Of a stretch of DNA of 64,000 bases, positions 42,344 through 51,994 are shown piece by piece. Source of the DNA: Streptomyces sp. Go-475. GTDB taxonomy: Bacteria; Actinomycetota; Actinomycetes; Streptomycetales; Streptomycetaceae. The notes beneath the pieces were generated by a model that was not told the DNA's origin, made no database searches, and worked only from the letters and a program-made list of their open reading frames with translations. Within the stretch, counting starts at the first letter, position 1. The number at the start of each line of letters is the position of its first letter. Made by a program: the position numbers and the translations under genes. The DNA is taken from NCBI RefSeq assembly GCF_003330845.1, contig NZ_CP026121.1:5127501-5191500 (forward strand), read 5' to 3'.

Positions 42344-44191
42344 ATGTGTGGAATCGTGGGATACGTGGGGCCGCAGTCGGCGCTCGAGGTCGTGATGGCC
42401 GGGCTGAAGCGGCTGGAGTACCGGGGCTACGACTCGGCGGGCGTCGCCGTCCTGGCCGACGGCGGGCTCGCGACGGCCAAGAAGGCCGGCAAGCTCCTCA
42501 ACCTGGAGAAGGAACTGGACGGCAGGCCGCTGCCGACGGGCGCGACGGGCATCGGCCACACCCGGTGGGCCACCCACGGCGGACCGACCGACGCCAACGC
42601 CCACCCGCACATCGACAACGCGGGCCGGGTCGCGGTCGTCCACAACGGCATCATCGAGAACTTCGCCGCGCTGCGGGCGGAGCTGGCGGAGCGCGGCCAC
42701 GCGCTGGCCTCCGAGACCGACACCGAGGTCGTCGCCCATCTGCTCGCCGAGGAGTTCTCCTCCTGCGCGGACCTCGCCGAGGCGATGCGGCTGGTGTGCC
42801 GGCGGCTGGAGGGCGCGTTCACGCTGGTCGCGGTGCACGCCGACGAGCCCGACGTGGTGGTGGGCGCCCGGCGGAACTCGCCGCTGGTGGTGGGTGTCGG
42901 CGAGGGCGAGGCCTTCCTCGCCTCGGACGTCGCCGCGTTCATCGCGCACACCCGGTCGGCCATCGAGCTGGGCCAGGACCAGGTGGTGGAGCTGCGCCGG
43001 GACGGCGTGACCGTGACGGGCTTCGACGGCCGCCCGGCCGACGTCCGCTCGTACCACGTCGACTGGGACGCCTCGGCCGCGGAGAAGGGCGGCTACGACT
43101 ACTTCATGCTCAAGGAGATCGCCGAGCAGCCCAAGGCGGTCGCCGACACCCTGCTGGGCCGGATCGACGGCTCCGGTTCGCTGACCCTGGACGAGGTGCG
43201 GATCCCCCAGGCGGTGCTGCGGGAGATCGACAAGATCGTCGTGGTCGCCTGCGGTACGGCCTTCCACGCCGGGATGATCGCCAAGTACGCCATCGAGCAC
43301 TGGACGCGCATCCCGTGCGAGGTGGAGCTGGCCAGCGAGTTCCGCTACCGGGACCCGATCCTGGACGCGCAGACGCTGGTCATCGCCATCTCCCAGTCCG
43401 GCGAGACCATGGACACGCTGATGGCACTGCGGCACGCCCGCGAGCAGGGCTCCAAGGTGCTCGCCATCTGCAACACCAACGGCTCGACGATCCCCCGCGA
43501 GTCGGACGCGGTGCTGTACACGCACGCCGGGCCGGAGGTCGCCGTCGCCTCCACCAAGGCGTTCCTCACGCAGCTCGTGGCCTGCTACCTGGTCGCGCTG
43601 TACCTCGGCCAGGTGCGGGGCACCAAGTGGGGCGACGAGGTCCGGGCCGTGATCCGGGACCTGTCCTCGATCTCCGGCGCGGTGGAGCAGGTGCTGGGCA
43701 CCATGGAGCCGGTGCGGGAGCTGGCGCGCACGCTGGCCTCGAAGAACACGGTGCTGTTCCTCGGGCGGCACGTCGGCTACCCCGTCGCCCTGGAGGGCGC
43801 GCTGAAGCTCAAGGAACTCGCCTACATGCACGCCGAGGGGTTCGCGGCGGGGGAGCTGAAGCACGGGCCGATCGCGCTGATCGAGGAGGACCTGCCGGTC
43901 GTCGTGGTCGTGCCGTCGCCGCGCGGGCGGTCGGTGCTGCACGACAAGATCGTGTCCAACATCCAGGAGATCCGGGCGCGGGGGGCACGGACGATCGTCA
44001 TCGCCGAGGAGGGCGACGAGGCGGTCGTGCCGTACGCGGATCATCTGATCCGGATCCCGGTCACGCCGACCCTGCTGCAGCCGCTGGTGGCCACGGTGCC
44101 GTTGCAGGTGTTCGCGTGCGAACTGGCGACGGCGCGGGGGAACGAGGTGGATCAGCCTCGGAACCTGGCCAAGTCGGTGACCGTGGAGTGA
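42344..44191 (+). CDS. glmS: Glutamine-fructose-6-phosphate aminotransferase
   Basis: 615 residues starting MCGIVGYVGPQSALEVVMAG. Makes glucosamine-6-phosphate from fructose-6-phosphate and glutamine. Cys2 is the glutaminase nucleophile; HTRWATHG and HNGIIENF follow in that domain. Two SIS sugar-isomerase domains begin near residue 290 (SQSGETMDTL and the C-terminal AYMHAEGFAAGELKHGPIAL). No glmS ribozyme-like leader is evident. Supplies GlmM. Confidence 0.98.
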   Translation: MCGIVGYVGPQSALEVVMAGLKRLEYRGYDSAGVAVLADGGLATAKKAGKLLNLEKELDGRPLPTGATGIGHTRWATHGGPTDANAHPHIDNAGRVAVVHNGIIENFAALRAELAERGHALASETDTEVVAHLLAEEFSSCADLAEAMRLVCRRLEGAFTLVAVHADEPDVVVGARRNSPLVVGVGEGEAFLASDVAAFIAHTRSAIELGQDQVVELRRDGVTVTGFDGRPADVRSYHVDWDASAAEKGGYDYFMLKEIAEQPKAVADTLLGRIDGSGSLTLDEVRIPQAVLREIDKIVVVACGTAFHAGMIAKYAIEHWTRIPCEVELASEFRYRDPILDAQTLVIAISQSGETMDTLMALRHAREQGSKVLAICNTNGSTIPRESDAVLYTHAGPEVAVASTKAFLTQLVACYLVALYLGQVRGTKWGDEVRAVIRDLSSISGAVEQVLGTMEPVRELARTLASKNTVLFLGRHVGYPVALEGALKLKELAYMHAEGFAAGELKHGPIALIEEDLPVVVVVPSPRGRSVLHDKIVSNIQEIRARGARTIVIAEEGDEAVVPYADHLIRIPVTPTLLQPLVATVPLQVFACELATARGNEVDQPRNLAKSVTVE

Positions 44192-44232
44192 AGCGGGGGA
44201 GCGAGTGCCCTGCTGTGCCCAGCGCGTGAACA

Positions 44233-44263
44233 GGGGGCGAACGGCTCGGTTCCGCTCGCCCCC
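44233..44263. terminator. Bidirectional terminator between glmS and the SH3-like gene
   Basis: GGGGGCGAACGG (44233-44244) and CCGCTCGCCCCC (44252-44263) pair with one mismatch around a 7-nt loop; TTGG follows on the plus strand. Lies between two convergent genes. Confidence 0.7.
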
Positions 44264-44297
44264 TTGGTCAGCCGGTCAGGCCGTCAGGTGCTCCGGC

Positions 44298-44657
44298 TCA
44301 GATGGGCAGGCAGGTCGCCGGGACCCAGCCTTCCTTGCTGGTGCTGTTGGGACCGCCGAAGTACCACTTGTTGCTCTTCTTGCCGCAGGCCGTGTAGCTG
44401 CCACCAGTGGTGGGCTTGCGGTCGCCGAAGCAGATCCCGCCCTTCTTGCCCTTGCCCCAGGTGCCGAGAGCCGTGGCGCTCGTCTTGGGCGCGCTGCGGA
44501 GGTTGACGGTTTCCTTCGGCTTCACGTTGACCAGCGCGCTGCTGCAGTCCGGCTTCGTCGCCGCGGCGGCGGTGCCGGCCGTGGCGACGGTGCCGGTGAG
44601 GGTTGTAGCCACGAGGGCCGCAGTGGTCAGTGCGGTGCCCAGAGACTTCAACTTCAA
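44298..44657 (-). CDS. Secreted SH3-like domain protein
   Basis: 119 residues if started at TTG 44657, chosen because GGGAGGA lies seven bases before it and the signal peptide then begins cleanly (LKLKSLGTALTTAALVATTL, cut after AAAA-TKPD). The mature domain has the bacterial SH3 signature VNLRSAPKTSATALG and four cysteines (DCSS, GICFG, TACGK, ATCLP). Such domains bind peptidoglycan or other wall parts. A longer frame to 44696 lacks a ribosome-binding site. Confidence 0.75.
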   Translation of the reverse strand: MKLKSLGTALTTAALVATTLTGTVATAGTAAAATKPDCSSALVNVKPKETVNLRSAPKTSATALGTWGKGKKGGICFGDRKPTTGGSYTACGKKSNKWYFGGPNSTSKEGWVPATCLPI

Positions 44658-44760
44658 AGCTGTGTCCTCCCGTTGCGTGTGCGATGCCGTTTGCACATCG
44701 CGGTCATCGCGAACTGTACAAGGGGGAGGGAGAGTTCAAGATCGGGGGCTCGGTATGCGG

Positions 44761-44850
44761 CTAGGGCCTGTCGTTTGGATCAGGTCGCAGGAAACCGACG
44801 GCACCTCATCAGCCCCGCGTCTGCGATCTGATCCAAACGACAGGCCCTAG
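44761..44850. mobile_element. 90-bp inverted-repeat (MITE-like) element flanked by CTAG
   Basis: Two 30-bp arms (44761-44790, 44821-44850) match at 29 of 30 positions as inverted repeats around a 30-bp spacer. Outermost bases are CTAG on each side, consistent with a 4-bp CTAG target duplication as made by some IS5-group elements, with inner termini GGGCCTGTCGTTTGGATC. Too short for a transposase. The right CTAG contains the TAG stop of the ankyrin-like gene. Confidence 0.7.
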
Positions 44851-45512
44851 GTCCAGGGCAGCGGTGGCTTCGGGCTGAAGGGGAGCTTGGTCCAGCCGTC
44901 CGGGGTCACCTGGTAGAAGTCCCCGAGGTAAGAGTCCATCCGTGAACTGCCGTGCACATGCACGATGTCCGCGTGCAGGCGGTAGTGGAAGCCGCCCATC
45001 ATGCCGACCACCCGGAAGAAGATCCGCACGTCCATGCCCTCCGTCAGCGGGGCCAGCGGTGGCAGGAGGTGCTCGACCTCGTCGAAGCAGCTGCCGGTGC
45101 GCTCCCGCAGCATCGCGTGGAAGTGGCGCTCCAACGCGTCGGCGGGGGCGGGGAGTCGGCGGACCGCGACCGGCTCCAGCAGGTCCAGCAGCTGCGTGTG
45201 GCCCCGCTCCCGTGCGATGTCCACCGGGAGCCGTCCGTCCCGGGTGCGCTGTGTGCGCCAGGCGCCGTGCGCGATCAGCCGGGAGACGACCCCGATGCCG
45301 GCGCCGTGCCAGGCGGCCTGGTGCAGCGGCGCGAATCCGCTGCGGTTGCCGGGGCGGGCGAGGTTGACCCGCTCGGGATGCTCCGCCAGCTCCCCGAACA
45401 CGCCGTCCCAGTCGGCGTCCCGGGCCAGGTCCGCGAACCGGTCGCGCTCCTTCAGGTACCAGTCGTTGTAGCGCCCGCGGTCGGTGAGGCCGTCCCATTC
45501 CACGCCGATCAT
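44847..45512 (-). CDS. Ankyrin-repeat-like protein
   Basis: 221 residues from ATG at 45512. [20 protein letters not shown] (about residues 55-75) and [20 protein letters not shown] (about 90-110) are ankyrin repeats. The C-terminal half ([20 protein letters not shown] and [18 protein letters not shown]) is an unassigned conserved-looking domain. Probably cytoplasmic. Its TAG stop coincides with the edge of the 90-bp inverted-repeat element. Confidence 0.8.
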   Translation of the reverse strand: MIGVEWDGLTDRGRYNDWYLKERDRFADLARDADWDGVFGELAEHPERVNLARPGNRSGFAPLHQAAWHGAGIGVVSRLIAHGAWRTQRTRDGRLPVDIARERGHTQLLDLLEPVAVRRLPAPADALERHFHAMLRERTGSCFDEVEHLLPPLAPLTEGMDVRIFFRVVGMMGGFHYRLHADIVHVHGSSRMDSYLGDFYQVTPDGWTKLPFSPKPPLPWT

Positions 45513-45578
45513 GCTAGGCGGCGGGCAGGGAGGCGGTACGGGCGGGGAACGCCCCGGCCGGACCGTAGGGTGCTGGGC

Positions 45579-45950
45579 ATGAGCATCATCGGGGTCGGGA
45601 TCGACGTCGCCGAGATCGACCGGTTCGCGGCGTCGCTGGAGCGTACGCCCGCGCTGGCCGAGCGGCTGTTCGTGGAGCGGGAGTTGCTGCTGCCCAGCGG
45701 GGAGCGGCGGGGTGTCGCCTCGCTGGCCGCGCGGTTCGCCGCCAAGGAGGCGCTGGCCAAGGCGCTCGGCGCCCCCGCCGGGTTGCTGTGGACGGACGCC
45801 GAGGTGTTCGTCGAGGACAGCGGGCAGCCCCGGCTGCGGGTGCGCGGAACCGTCGCCGCCCGGGCCGCCGAGCTGGGGGTGCGGTCCTGGCACGTGTCGC
45901 TGAGCCATGACGCGGGGGTGGCCTCCGCCGTCGTGATCGCGGAGGGGTGA
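45579..45950 (+). CDS. acpS: Holo-[acyl-carrier-protein] synthase
   Basis: 123 residues; transfers phosphopantetheine from CoA to acyl carrier proteins of fatty-acid synthesis and many polyketide synthases. [16 protein letters not shown] (metal-binding Asp) and [12 protein letters not shown] (Glu and Lys) are the diagnostic motifs; [18 protein letters not shown] ends it. Conserved neighbour of nnr and alr in streptomycetes. Confidence 0.97.
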   Translation: MSIIGVGIDVAEIDRFAASLERTPALAERLFVERELLLPSGERRGVASLAARFAAKEALAKALGAPAGLLWTDAEVFVEDSGQPRLRVRGTVAARAAELGVRSWHVSLSHDAGVASAVVIAEG

Positions 45951-45990
45951 GCGGCCCGCGCCCGGGTGGGGCCTGCCCGGCGGGCACCCC

Positions 45991-46263
45991 CTAGGCCATG
46001 CCCCACACGAGCAGCATCGTGCCGAGGAGGCCCGCCGCGCCCAGGGTGGCGCCGGCGGCCGCCGGCCACATGCGGCCCGTGCCCTGGCGGGCGTAGTGGA
46101 CGCCCATCGTCCCGAAGGTGAGGGCGAGCGCTCCGGCGAGCACCGTCCAGGGGATGAGGAACGCCCAGGTGCCGGCCGCGGAGAAGGCGCCGAGGACGAG
46201 GGCCGTGGGGCCGAGGGCGGTGGCGGGGCTGTCTGTTTCCTTGGGTGCTGTCGCGCTGGTCAT
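45991..46263 (-). CDS. Small two-helix membrane protein
   Basis: 90 residues from ATG at 46263, with GGGGGGAT upstream; a longer frame to 46296 is possible. Two hydrophobic stretches (ALVLGAFSAAGTWAFLIPWT and AGALALTFGTMGV) plus a third (PAAAGATLGAAGLLGTMLLV) suggest three membrane segments. No motif or function recognised. Confidence 0.6.
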   Translation of the reverse strand: MTSATAPKETDSPATALGPTALVLGAFSAAGTWAFLIPWTVLAGALALTFGTMGVHYARQGTGRMWPAAAGATLGAAGLLGTMLLVWGMA

Positions 46264-46393
46264 GTTCTGCCGATCCCCCTTTTTGAACGAGTTCAAAACA
46301 TGGCTCGATCATACGCCCAGGGGTGCGGTCCAGGGGCCCGAGGCCCCCGCCGGGCGGGTAGCTGCCGGGCGGCGGGGGCTTCGGGGAGCCGGG

Positions 46394-47548
46394 TCAGCAG
46401 ATCGACTGGCTGGTGTTCACCCGGGTGATGTTGCGGAACGTCGTGTTCTCGCCGCAGGGGCTCTCCCTGATGGCCGAGTTGGTGACCGTCAGGTTCTGGA
46501 TGGTGATGTCCTTGTTGTTCGGGAACTCCGAGCGCGCGGCCAGCCGCAGTTCGCCGCCGCCCGTGACCGTGCCGCTCTGCGCCGCGAGGCTGACGTTGTA
46601 GCAGTTCTCGATCAGCACCGAGTTGTTGCCCGTGTTGGAGAGCGTCACCTTGTTGATGACGGCCCCGCCGCTCTCCGACACGCAGAACACACCGCGTCCG
46701 CCGCCGCGCGCTATGACCTCGCCGACCCGGATGTTGGTGGGGTAGCCGCTGCCCACCCGGCCGTTGCGGTTGGCCATGCGGAAGGCGGCGTAGCCGGTGC
46801 CCGTGCCCGCGTTCTCCGCGTCGACCTTGGTGACGCTCGCGTTGATGGTCTGGTTGAGGAGCAGGCCCGACTCGCCGACGTTGCGGGCCGTCACCGTGCC
46901 GATGGTGATGCCGTCGACGCCGTAGGTCTCGACCGCGTGGCTGGACGCGCCGGAGACGTAGACGTTGTCGATGCGGACGTTGCGCGTCCACTGGCTGGTG
47001 TCGCCGCGGTTGTCGATGCGGACGCCCAGGCCGCGGGAGAGGCGCATGTCGATCTGGCCGAGCACGACGTTCTGGACGTTGCGCAGGAAGATGCCGTACA
47101 GCGGGGTGCCGGTCAGCTTGAGGTTCTGGACCTCGACGTCACGCGTGCCGCGCGAGTAGACCGGCGCCTGGTCGCCCGAGCCGGTGCCGGTGACGTTGAT
47201 GGTGCCGCAGACGTCGAGGACGGTGTAGCTCGGGAGCGAGATGCGGGAGCCCGCCGAGATCGAGCCCGAGCCGCGGACCACGACCCGCTCCTTCGCCGTG
47301 CGCCCGGCGGAGAGGCTGTTGACCGCCGCCTGGACGGCGGCGCGCATGTCGGTGCCGGTGTAGACCGTGCTGCCGCCGCGCCGGGCGGTCCAGTTGCTGC
47401 CGCTCTGCACGGCCTCGGCCTGGTACGAGCCGTCCCCGCAGGCCAGCGCTCGCGTCGGGGCGGCCGTGGCGGGGGCGGTCAGGGTGCCGGCGGCGGTGAG
47501 GAGGGCGGTGGCACCGGCGGCGGCGAGGAATGCGGCTCTGCGTCCCAT
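46394..47548 (-). CDS. Secreted right-handed beta-helix protein (pectate-lyase-like)
   Basis: 384 residues from ATG at 47548 with a Sec signal (GRRAAFLAAAGATALLTAAG, cut near ATAA-PTRA). From residue about 95 on there are regularly spaced short beta strands with Asn and Val ladders (VEVQNLKLTG, VRIDNVYVSG, ITIQNLTVTN), the pattern of parallel beta-helix (PbH1) repeats. It may be a polysaccharide lyase or hydrolase. No catalytic triad could be assigned. Located beside acpS/nnr without functional link. Confidence 0.8.
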   Translation of the reverse strand: MGRRAAFLAAAGATALLTAAGTLTAPATAAPTRALACGDGSYQAEAVQSGSNWTARRGGSTVYTGTDMRAAVQAAVNSLSAGRTAKERVVVRGSGSISAGSRISLPSYTVLDVCGTINVTGTGSGDQAPVYSRGTRDVEVQNLKLTGTPLYGIFLRNVQNVVLGQIDMRLSRGLGVRIDNRGDTSQWTRNVRIDNVYVSGASSHAVETYGVDGITIGTVTARNVGESGLLLNQTINASVTKVDAENAGTGTGYAAFRMANRNGRVGSGYPTNIRVGEVIARGGGRGVFCVSESGGAVINKVTLSNTGNNSVLIENCYNVSLAAQSGTVTGGGELRLAARSEFPNNKDITIQNLTVTNSAIRESPCGENTTFRNITRVNTSQSIC

Positions 47549-47706
47549 GGTGGCCTCGGTTTCGTCGAACGTGGGGGGTGTGCAAGCGCTTTCTGCGCGC
47601 CGGGAGTCTGGCAAAGGGACGGCAAAGCGTCAATGGATGCGACACGGACCGGAGTTGCGCGAGCTGCGGGGGAGTGGCCGGGCGGTCGTACGGGAAACTC
47701 GACCGC

Positions 47707-49155
47707 ATGCGTAGTGCGTACAGCGTGGAGACGGTCAGGACCGCCGAACGGGAGCTGATGGCGCGGCTGCCGGAGGGGGCGCTGATGCAGCGCGCCGCCG
47801 CCGGGCTCGCCGCCGCCTGCGCCGATCTGCTGGGGCGGGTGTACGGCAGCCGGGTCGTCCTGCTGGTCGGCAGCGGGGACAACGGAGGCGACGCGCTGTT
47901 CGCCGGGGCCCGGCTGGCCCGCCGCGGTGCCGGGGTCACGGCGGTGCTGCTCGCGCCGGAACGGGCGCATGCGGCGGGGCTCGCGGCGTTGCGGCGCGCC
48001 GGGGGGCGGGCCGTGCCGGCCGGTGAGGCCCCGGGCGGCCGGAGCGCCGAGGAGTTGATCGAGGGGGCCGATCTCGTCGTCGACGGCATCGTCGGGATCG
48101 GCGGGAAGGGCGGGCTGCGGCCGGACGCGGTGCCGCTGGCCGCCGCGGCCGGGCGGTCGCGGGGCGCCGTCGTCGCCGTCGACCTGCCCAGCGGAGTCGA
48201 CGTCGACACCGGGGAGGTGCGGGGCGTCGCCGTCCGGGCCGACGTGACGGTGACGTTCGGGACGCACAAGCCGGGGCTGCTCATCGACCCGGCGCGGGAG
48301 TACGCGGGCTCGGTGCGGCTGGTCGACATCGGGCTGGAGCTGCCCGTCGAGCCGGAGCTGGAGGCGTTGCAGCACGTGGACGTGGCCCGGCTGCTGCCGG
48401 TGCCGCGGGCGGAGAGCGACAAGTACCGGCGGGGGGTCGTCGGGATCGCCGCCGGGTCGGCGCGGTACCCGGGGGCCGCGGTGCTGGCGGTCGCCGGGGC
48501 GCTGCGGGGCGGGGCCGGGGCCGTGCGGTACGTCGGGCCGGCCGCGGACGCGGTCATCGCGCGGTTTCCCGAGACGCTCGTGTCGGACCAGGGGCCGAAG
48601 CACGCGGGGCGGGTGCAGGCGTGGGTCGTCGGGCCGGGGGCCGGGGACGACGCGGCGACGGTGGGGGAGGTGCTGGCGGCGGAGGTGCCGGTGCTGATCG
48701 ACGCGGACGGGTTGCGGCTCGCCGACGCGGGAGTCGTGCGGGGGCGCCGGTCGCCGACGCTGATGACGCCGCATGCCGGGGAGGCGGCGGCGCTGCTGGG
48801 GGTGGAGCGCGGGGAGGTCGAGGGGGCCCGGCTGGCGGCGGTGCGGGAGCTGGCGGGGCGGTACGGGGCGACGGTGCTGCTGAAGGGGTCGACGACGCTG
48901 GTCGCCGACTCGGGGGGCGGTGCGGTGCGGGTGAACCCGACGGGGACGTCCTGGCTGGCCACGGCGGGGAGCGGGGACGTGCTGTCGGGGCTGGCCGGGT
49001 CGTTGCTGGCGGCGGGGTTGTCGGCGGTGGACGCGGGGAGTGTGGGGGCGTATCTGCACGGGCTTGCGGGGCGGTTGGCGGCGGAGGGGGCGCCGGTGGG
49101 GGCGCACGATGTCGCCGAAGCGGTCCCTGAGGCCTGGCGGAACGTCCTGGGGTGA
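47707..49155 (+). CDS. nnr: Bifunctional NAD(P)H-hydrate epimerase / dehydratase
   Basis: 482 residues. The N-terminal epimerase half (residues 1-215) has LLVGSGDNGGDALFAGARLA and DGIVGIGGKGGLR; the C-terminal ADP/ATP-dependent dehydratase half (ribokinase-like, from about 225) has LMTPHAGEAAALLG and NPTGTSWLATAGSGDVLSGL. It repairs hydrated NADH and NADPH. Codons near the 3' end are extremely G-rich and blend into the repeat tract downstream. Confidence 0.96.
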   Translation: MRSAYSVETVRTAERELMARLPEGALMQRAAAGLAAACADLLGRVYGSRVVLLVGSGDNGGDALFAGARLARRGAGVTAVLLAPERAHAAGLAALRRAGGRAVPAGEAPGGRSAEELIEGADLVVDGIVGIGGKGGLRPDAVPLAAAAGRSRGAVVAVDLPSGVDVDTGEVRGVAVRADVTVTFGTHKPGLLIDPAREYAGSVRLVDIGLELPVEPELEALQHVDVARLLPVPRAESDKYRRGVVGIAAGSARYPGAAVLAVAGALRGGAGAVRYVGPAADAVIARFPETLVSDQGPKHAGRVQAWVVGPGAGDDAATVGEVLAAEVPVLIDADGLRLADAGVVRGRRSPTLMTPHAGEAAALLGVERGEVEGARLAAVRELAGRYGATVLLKGSTTLVADSGGGAVRVNPTGTSWLATAGSGDVLSGLAGSLLAAGLSAVDAGSVGAYLHGLAGRLAAEGAPVGAHDVAEAVPEAWRNVLG

Positions 49156-49878
49156 GTGCGCGTGCGGGTCGGTGCGGGTCGCTGTGGGGGTGGGTCGCCC
49201 CCTCCGCCCCTTCCCGCCCCGAGTCCGGGGGCTGCCGCCCCCGGGCCCCCGCTTCGGCCTGAACGGCCTCGTCCTCAAGCGCCGGACGGGCTGGGTTGTG
49301 GCTGAGCGGGGCGGGAGGGGGCGGTGCCGGGCAGGGTGGGTTGTGGCTGGGGCGGCCGGGGGGTGCGGTGCCGGGCGGGGTGGGTTGTGGCTGGGCGGCG
49401 CGGGGGGCGGTGCCGGGCAGGGTGGGGTGGTGGGGCGGCCGGGGGCGTGCGGTGCCGGGCGGGGGGGTGGCTGAGCGGCGCGGGAGGGGGCGGTTGGACG
49501 GCTGGGTTGTGGCTGGGCGGGCGGGGGCGGTGCCGGGCGGGCTGGGGATGTGGCCGGGCGGGACGGGGATGTGGCCGGGCGGGACGGGGGCAGCGGTGTC
49601 GGGTGGGTTGGGGATGTGGCTTCGCTTCGCTCGGCGCGGCGGAAGGGTACTGCGCCGGACGGACTCGCGTGTGGCTGAGTGGGGCGGGAGGGCGCGGTGC
49701 CGGGCGGGCAGGGATGTGGCCGTGGGACGGGGAGGGCGCGGTGCCGGGCGGGCAGGGATGTGGCCGAGTGGGGCGGGAGGGCGCGGCGACCGGCGGGCTC
49801 GTGTGTGGCTGATGCCTCCGGGTGACCTCCGCCGCGCGGCGACCCGGCGGCCTTGGGTGCCCGCGCTTTTCTGATCGT
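49156..49878. repeat. G-rich degenerate repeat tract between nnr and the L,D-transpeptidase gene
   Basis: 723 bp without a credible gene. From about 49285 to 49800 short blocks recur with drifting spacing: GGGTTGTGGCTG, GCGGTGCCGGGCGGG and GGGATGTGGCCG each appear several times, separated by GGGGCGG runs. Plus-strand G content is very high, so open frames on either strand are compositional artefacts. It begins with a common streptomycete intergenic hairpin (GGGGGCTGCCGCCCCCGGGC near 49227-49247). Confidence 0.7.
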
Positions 49879-50766
49879 ATGACCCGTAGACGTACCGCCA
49901 GCCGTGGCCTCGCCGTCCTGCTCGCCCTCGTCGCCGCGCTGCCCGTCGGGGTCGCCGGTGCCGTTCCCGTGCCGCCCGCTCCGGGGCCCCTGGGTGAGCT
50001 GGTCCCGGGGGTCGCGCCGGGGCCGGCGCAGTCCTGGGCCGTGGACACGCCCGACCAGGCGCTGCCGCCGGTCGTGTACACGCCGTCGGCCGACGAGGAG
50101 GCCGTCGAGCCGCGCAGCGCGGTGCCGGGGACGTACGCGCTCGTCGAGTACGTGCCGTTGGGGGAGGCGGTGGCGCGGGTGAGCTGTACGCGGAAGGCCG
50201 GGCCGTATCAACGGCAGGTCGAGCGGTGGCTGGGGCTGCGGGTGGACGGGAGGCAGTCGGCGGCGGACTGCCGGGCCATCCGGGCGTTCCAGGTGCGGCA
50301 GGGGATCGAACCGGCCATCGGGTTCGCCGGGCCGGTGACCTGGTCACGGATGCGGTACCTGTCGGCGCGTACGAATCCGAACGCCGCCGGGATGTGCCCG
50401 GTGCGGAACCATCCCGTGGCCTGTGTGGATCTCAGCCGGCAGCTGATGTGGGTGCAGAAAGGCAGGACGGTCGTGTTCGGGGCGGTGCCGATCCGCAGCG
50501 GGCGGGCCGGGTACCGGACGCGGGCCGGGTGGCACACCATCTACTGGCGGCACAAGAACCACTGGTCGACGCTGTACAACACACCGATGCCGTACTCCCA
50601 GTTCTTCAGCGGCGGCCAGGCCTTCCACGGCGTCTACGGCAGTCTGCACACCGCCGTCGGCTCGATGGGCTGCGTCAACCTCACCGTGGGTGACGCCCGG
50701 CGGCTGTGGGGCGTGCTGAAGAAGGGCGACCGGGTGTTCGTGTGGGGGCGGCGGCCCGGGACGTAG
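49879..50766 (+). CDS. Secreted L,D-transpeptidase (YkuD) with peptidoglycan-binding-like region
   Basis: 295 residues from ATG at 49879. Signal peptide RRRTASRGLAVLLALVAALP to about residue 28; a Pro-rich linker; a peptidoglycan-binding-like segment (about 110-155, VERWLGLRVDGRQSAADC); then the YkuD domain. The catalytic motif is HGVYGSLHTAVGSMGCVNLT with Cys265. It makes 3-3 cross-links or anchors in the cell wall. Followed 61 bp later by alr, another wall gene. Confidence 0.93.
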   Translation: MTRRRTASRGLAVLLALVAALPVGVAGAVPVPPAPGPLGELVPGVAPGPAQSWAVDTPDQALPPVVYTPSADEEAVEPRSAVPGTYALVEYVPLGEAVARVSCTRKAGPYQRQVERWLGLRVDGRQSAADCRAIRAFQVRQGIEPAIGFAGPVTWSRMRYLSARTNPNAAGMCPVRNHPVACVDLSRQLMWVQKGRTVVFGAVPIRSGRAGYRTRAGWHTIYWRHKNHWSTLYNTPMPYSQFFSGGQAFHGVYGSLHTAVGSMGCVNLTVGDARRLWGVLKKGDRVFVWGRRPGT

Positions 50767-50827
50767 GCGACCTGCTGGCGGGCCCGCTGCCTCGGGGCTG
50801 TCGGGGCCCTCTGAGACACTGGGCGCG

Positions 50828-51994
50828 ATGAGCGAGAGAACAGCCCCGCGGACCGCGCCCCTGCGGGCCCGCGCCGAGATCGACCTGGCCGCCCTGCGGG
50901 CCAATGTGCGGGCCCTGCGTGCCCACGCGCCGGGCGCCGCCCTGATGGCCGTGGTGAAGTCCGAGGCGTACGGCCACGGGGCTGTGCCGTGCGCCCGCGC
51001 CGCCGTCGCCGCGGGAGCGAGCTGGCTGGGCACGGCCACGCCCGAGGAGGCCCTCGCCCTGCGGGCCGCCGGGCTGCCGGGCCGCATCATGTGCTGGCTG
51101 TGGACGCCCGGCGGGCCCTGGCGCGAGGCGATCGAGGCCGACCTCGACGTGTCCGTCAGCGGGATGTGGGCCCTGGACGAGGTCACCCGGGCCGCCCGGG
51201 AAGCCGACCGGCCCGCCCGCGTGCAGCTCAAGGCCGACACGGGGCTCGGGCGGGGCGGCTGCCAGCCCGGCGACTGGGCCGAGCTGGTCCGCGCCGCGCT
51301 GCGCACCGAGGCCGAGGGGCTGCTGCGCGTCACGGGACTGTGGTCGCACTTCGCCTGTGCCGACGAGCCCGGCCACCCCTCCATCGCCGCCCAGCTCGAC
51401 CGCTTCCGCGAGATGGTCGCGTACGCCGAGCGGCAGGGCGTCCGGCCCGAGGTCCGGCACATCGCCAACTCGCCGGCCACGCTCACCGTCCCCGAGAGCC
51501 ACTTCGACCTGGTCCGCACCGGCGTCGCCACCTACGGCATCTCGCCCAGCCCCGAGCTGGGCACCCCGGCCGACTTCGGACTGCGCCCGGTGATGACGCT
51601 GTCCGCCTCGCTGGCCCTGGTCAAGCACGTCCCGGGCGGGCACGGCGTCAGCTACGGGCACCGGTACGTGACGCCCGGCGCGACCACCCTCGGCCTCGTC
51701 CCGCTGGGCTACGCCGACGGCATCCCGCGGCACGCCTCCTCGGCCGGACCGGTGCTGGTCGAGGGCAAGTGGCGCACCATCGCGGGCCGGGTCGCCATGG
51801 ACCAGTTCGTGGTCGACCTGGGCGGTGACGAGCCCGCGCCGGGCGCCGAGGCGGTCCTCTTCGGGCCCGGGGACCGCGGTGAGCCCACCGCGGAGGACTG
51901 GGCGCAGGCGGCCGGAACCATCGCCTACGAGATCGTGACCCGGATCGGAACGCGCGTTCCCCGCGTCTATGTGAATGAGGAACAGGACGGGTAA
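50828..51994 (+). CDS. alr: Alanine racemase
   Basis: 388 residues; PLP enzyme giving D-alanine for peptidoglycan. The PLP lysine is Lys44 in AVVKSEAYGHGA, where most species have VKADAYGHG. RAEIDLAALRANVRALRAHA opens the barrel; ALVKHVPGGHGVSYGHRYVT and the catalytic-tyrosine region LGYADGIPRHAS follow. Downstream, 128 bp away, is the hydrolase gene. Confidence 0.97.
   Translation: MSERTAPRTAPLRARAEIDLAALRANVRALRAHAPGAALMAVVKSEAYGHGAVPCARAAVAAGASWLGTATPEEALALRAAGLPGRIMCWLWTPGGPWREAIEADLDVSVSGMWALDEVTRAAREADRPARVQLKADTGLGRGGCQPGDWAELVRAALRTEAEGLLRVTGLWSHFACADEPGHPSIAAQLDRFREMVAYAERQGVRPEVRHIANSPATLTVPESHFDLVRTGVATYGISPSPELGTPADFGLRPVMTLSASLALVKHVPGGHGVSYGHRYVTPGATTLGLVPLGYADGIPRHASSAGPVLVEGKWRTIAGRVAMDQFVVDLGGDEPAPGAEAVLFGPGDRGEPTAEDWAQAAGTIAYEIVTRIGTRVPRVYVNEEQDG

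Noticed and set aside
49156..49878. CRISPR array in the repeat tract
   Set aside because: Repeats are degenerate, not evenly spaced, have no unique spacers, and no cas genes adjoin.
47479..50211. 910-codon Pro/Arg-rich minus-strand frame across the G-rich tract
   Set aside because: Product is Pro/Ala/Arg repeats caused by base composition; it conflicts with nnr and the L,D-transpeptidase gene.
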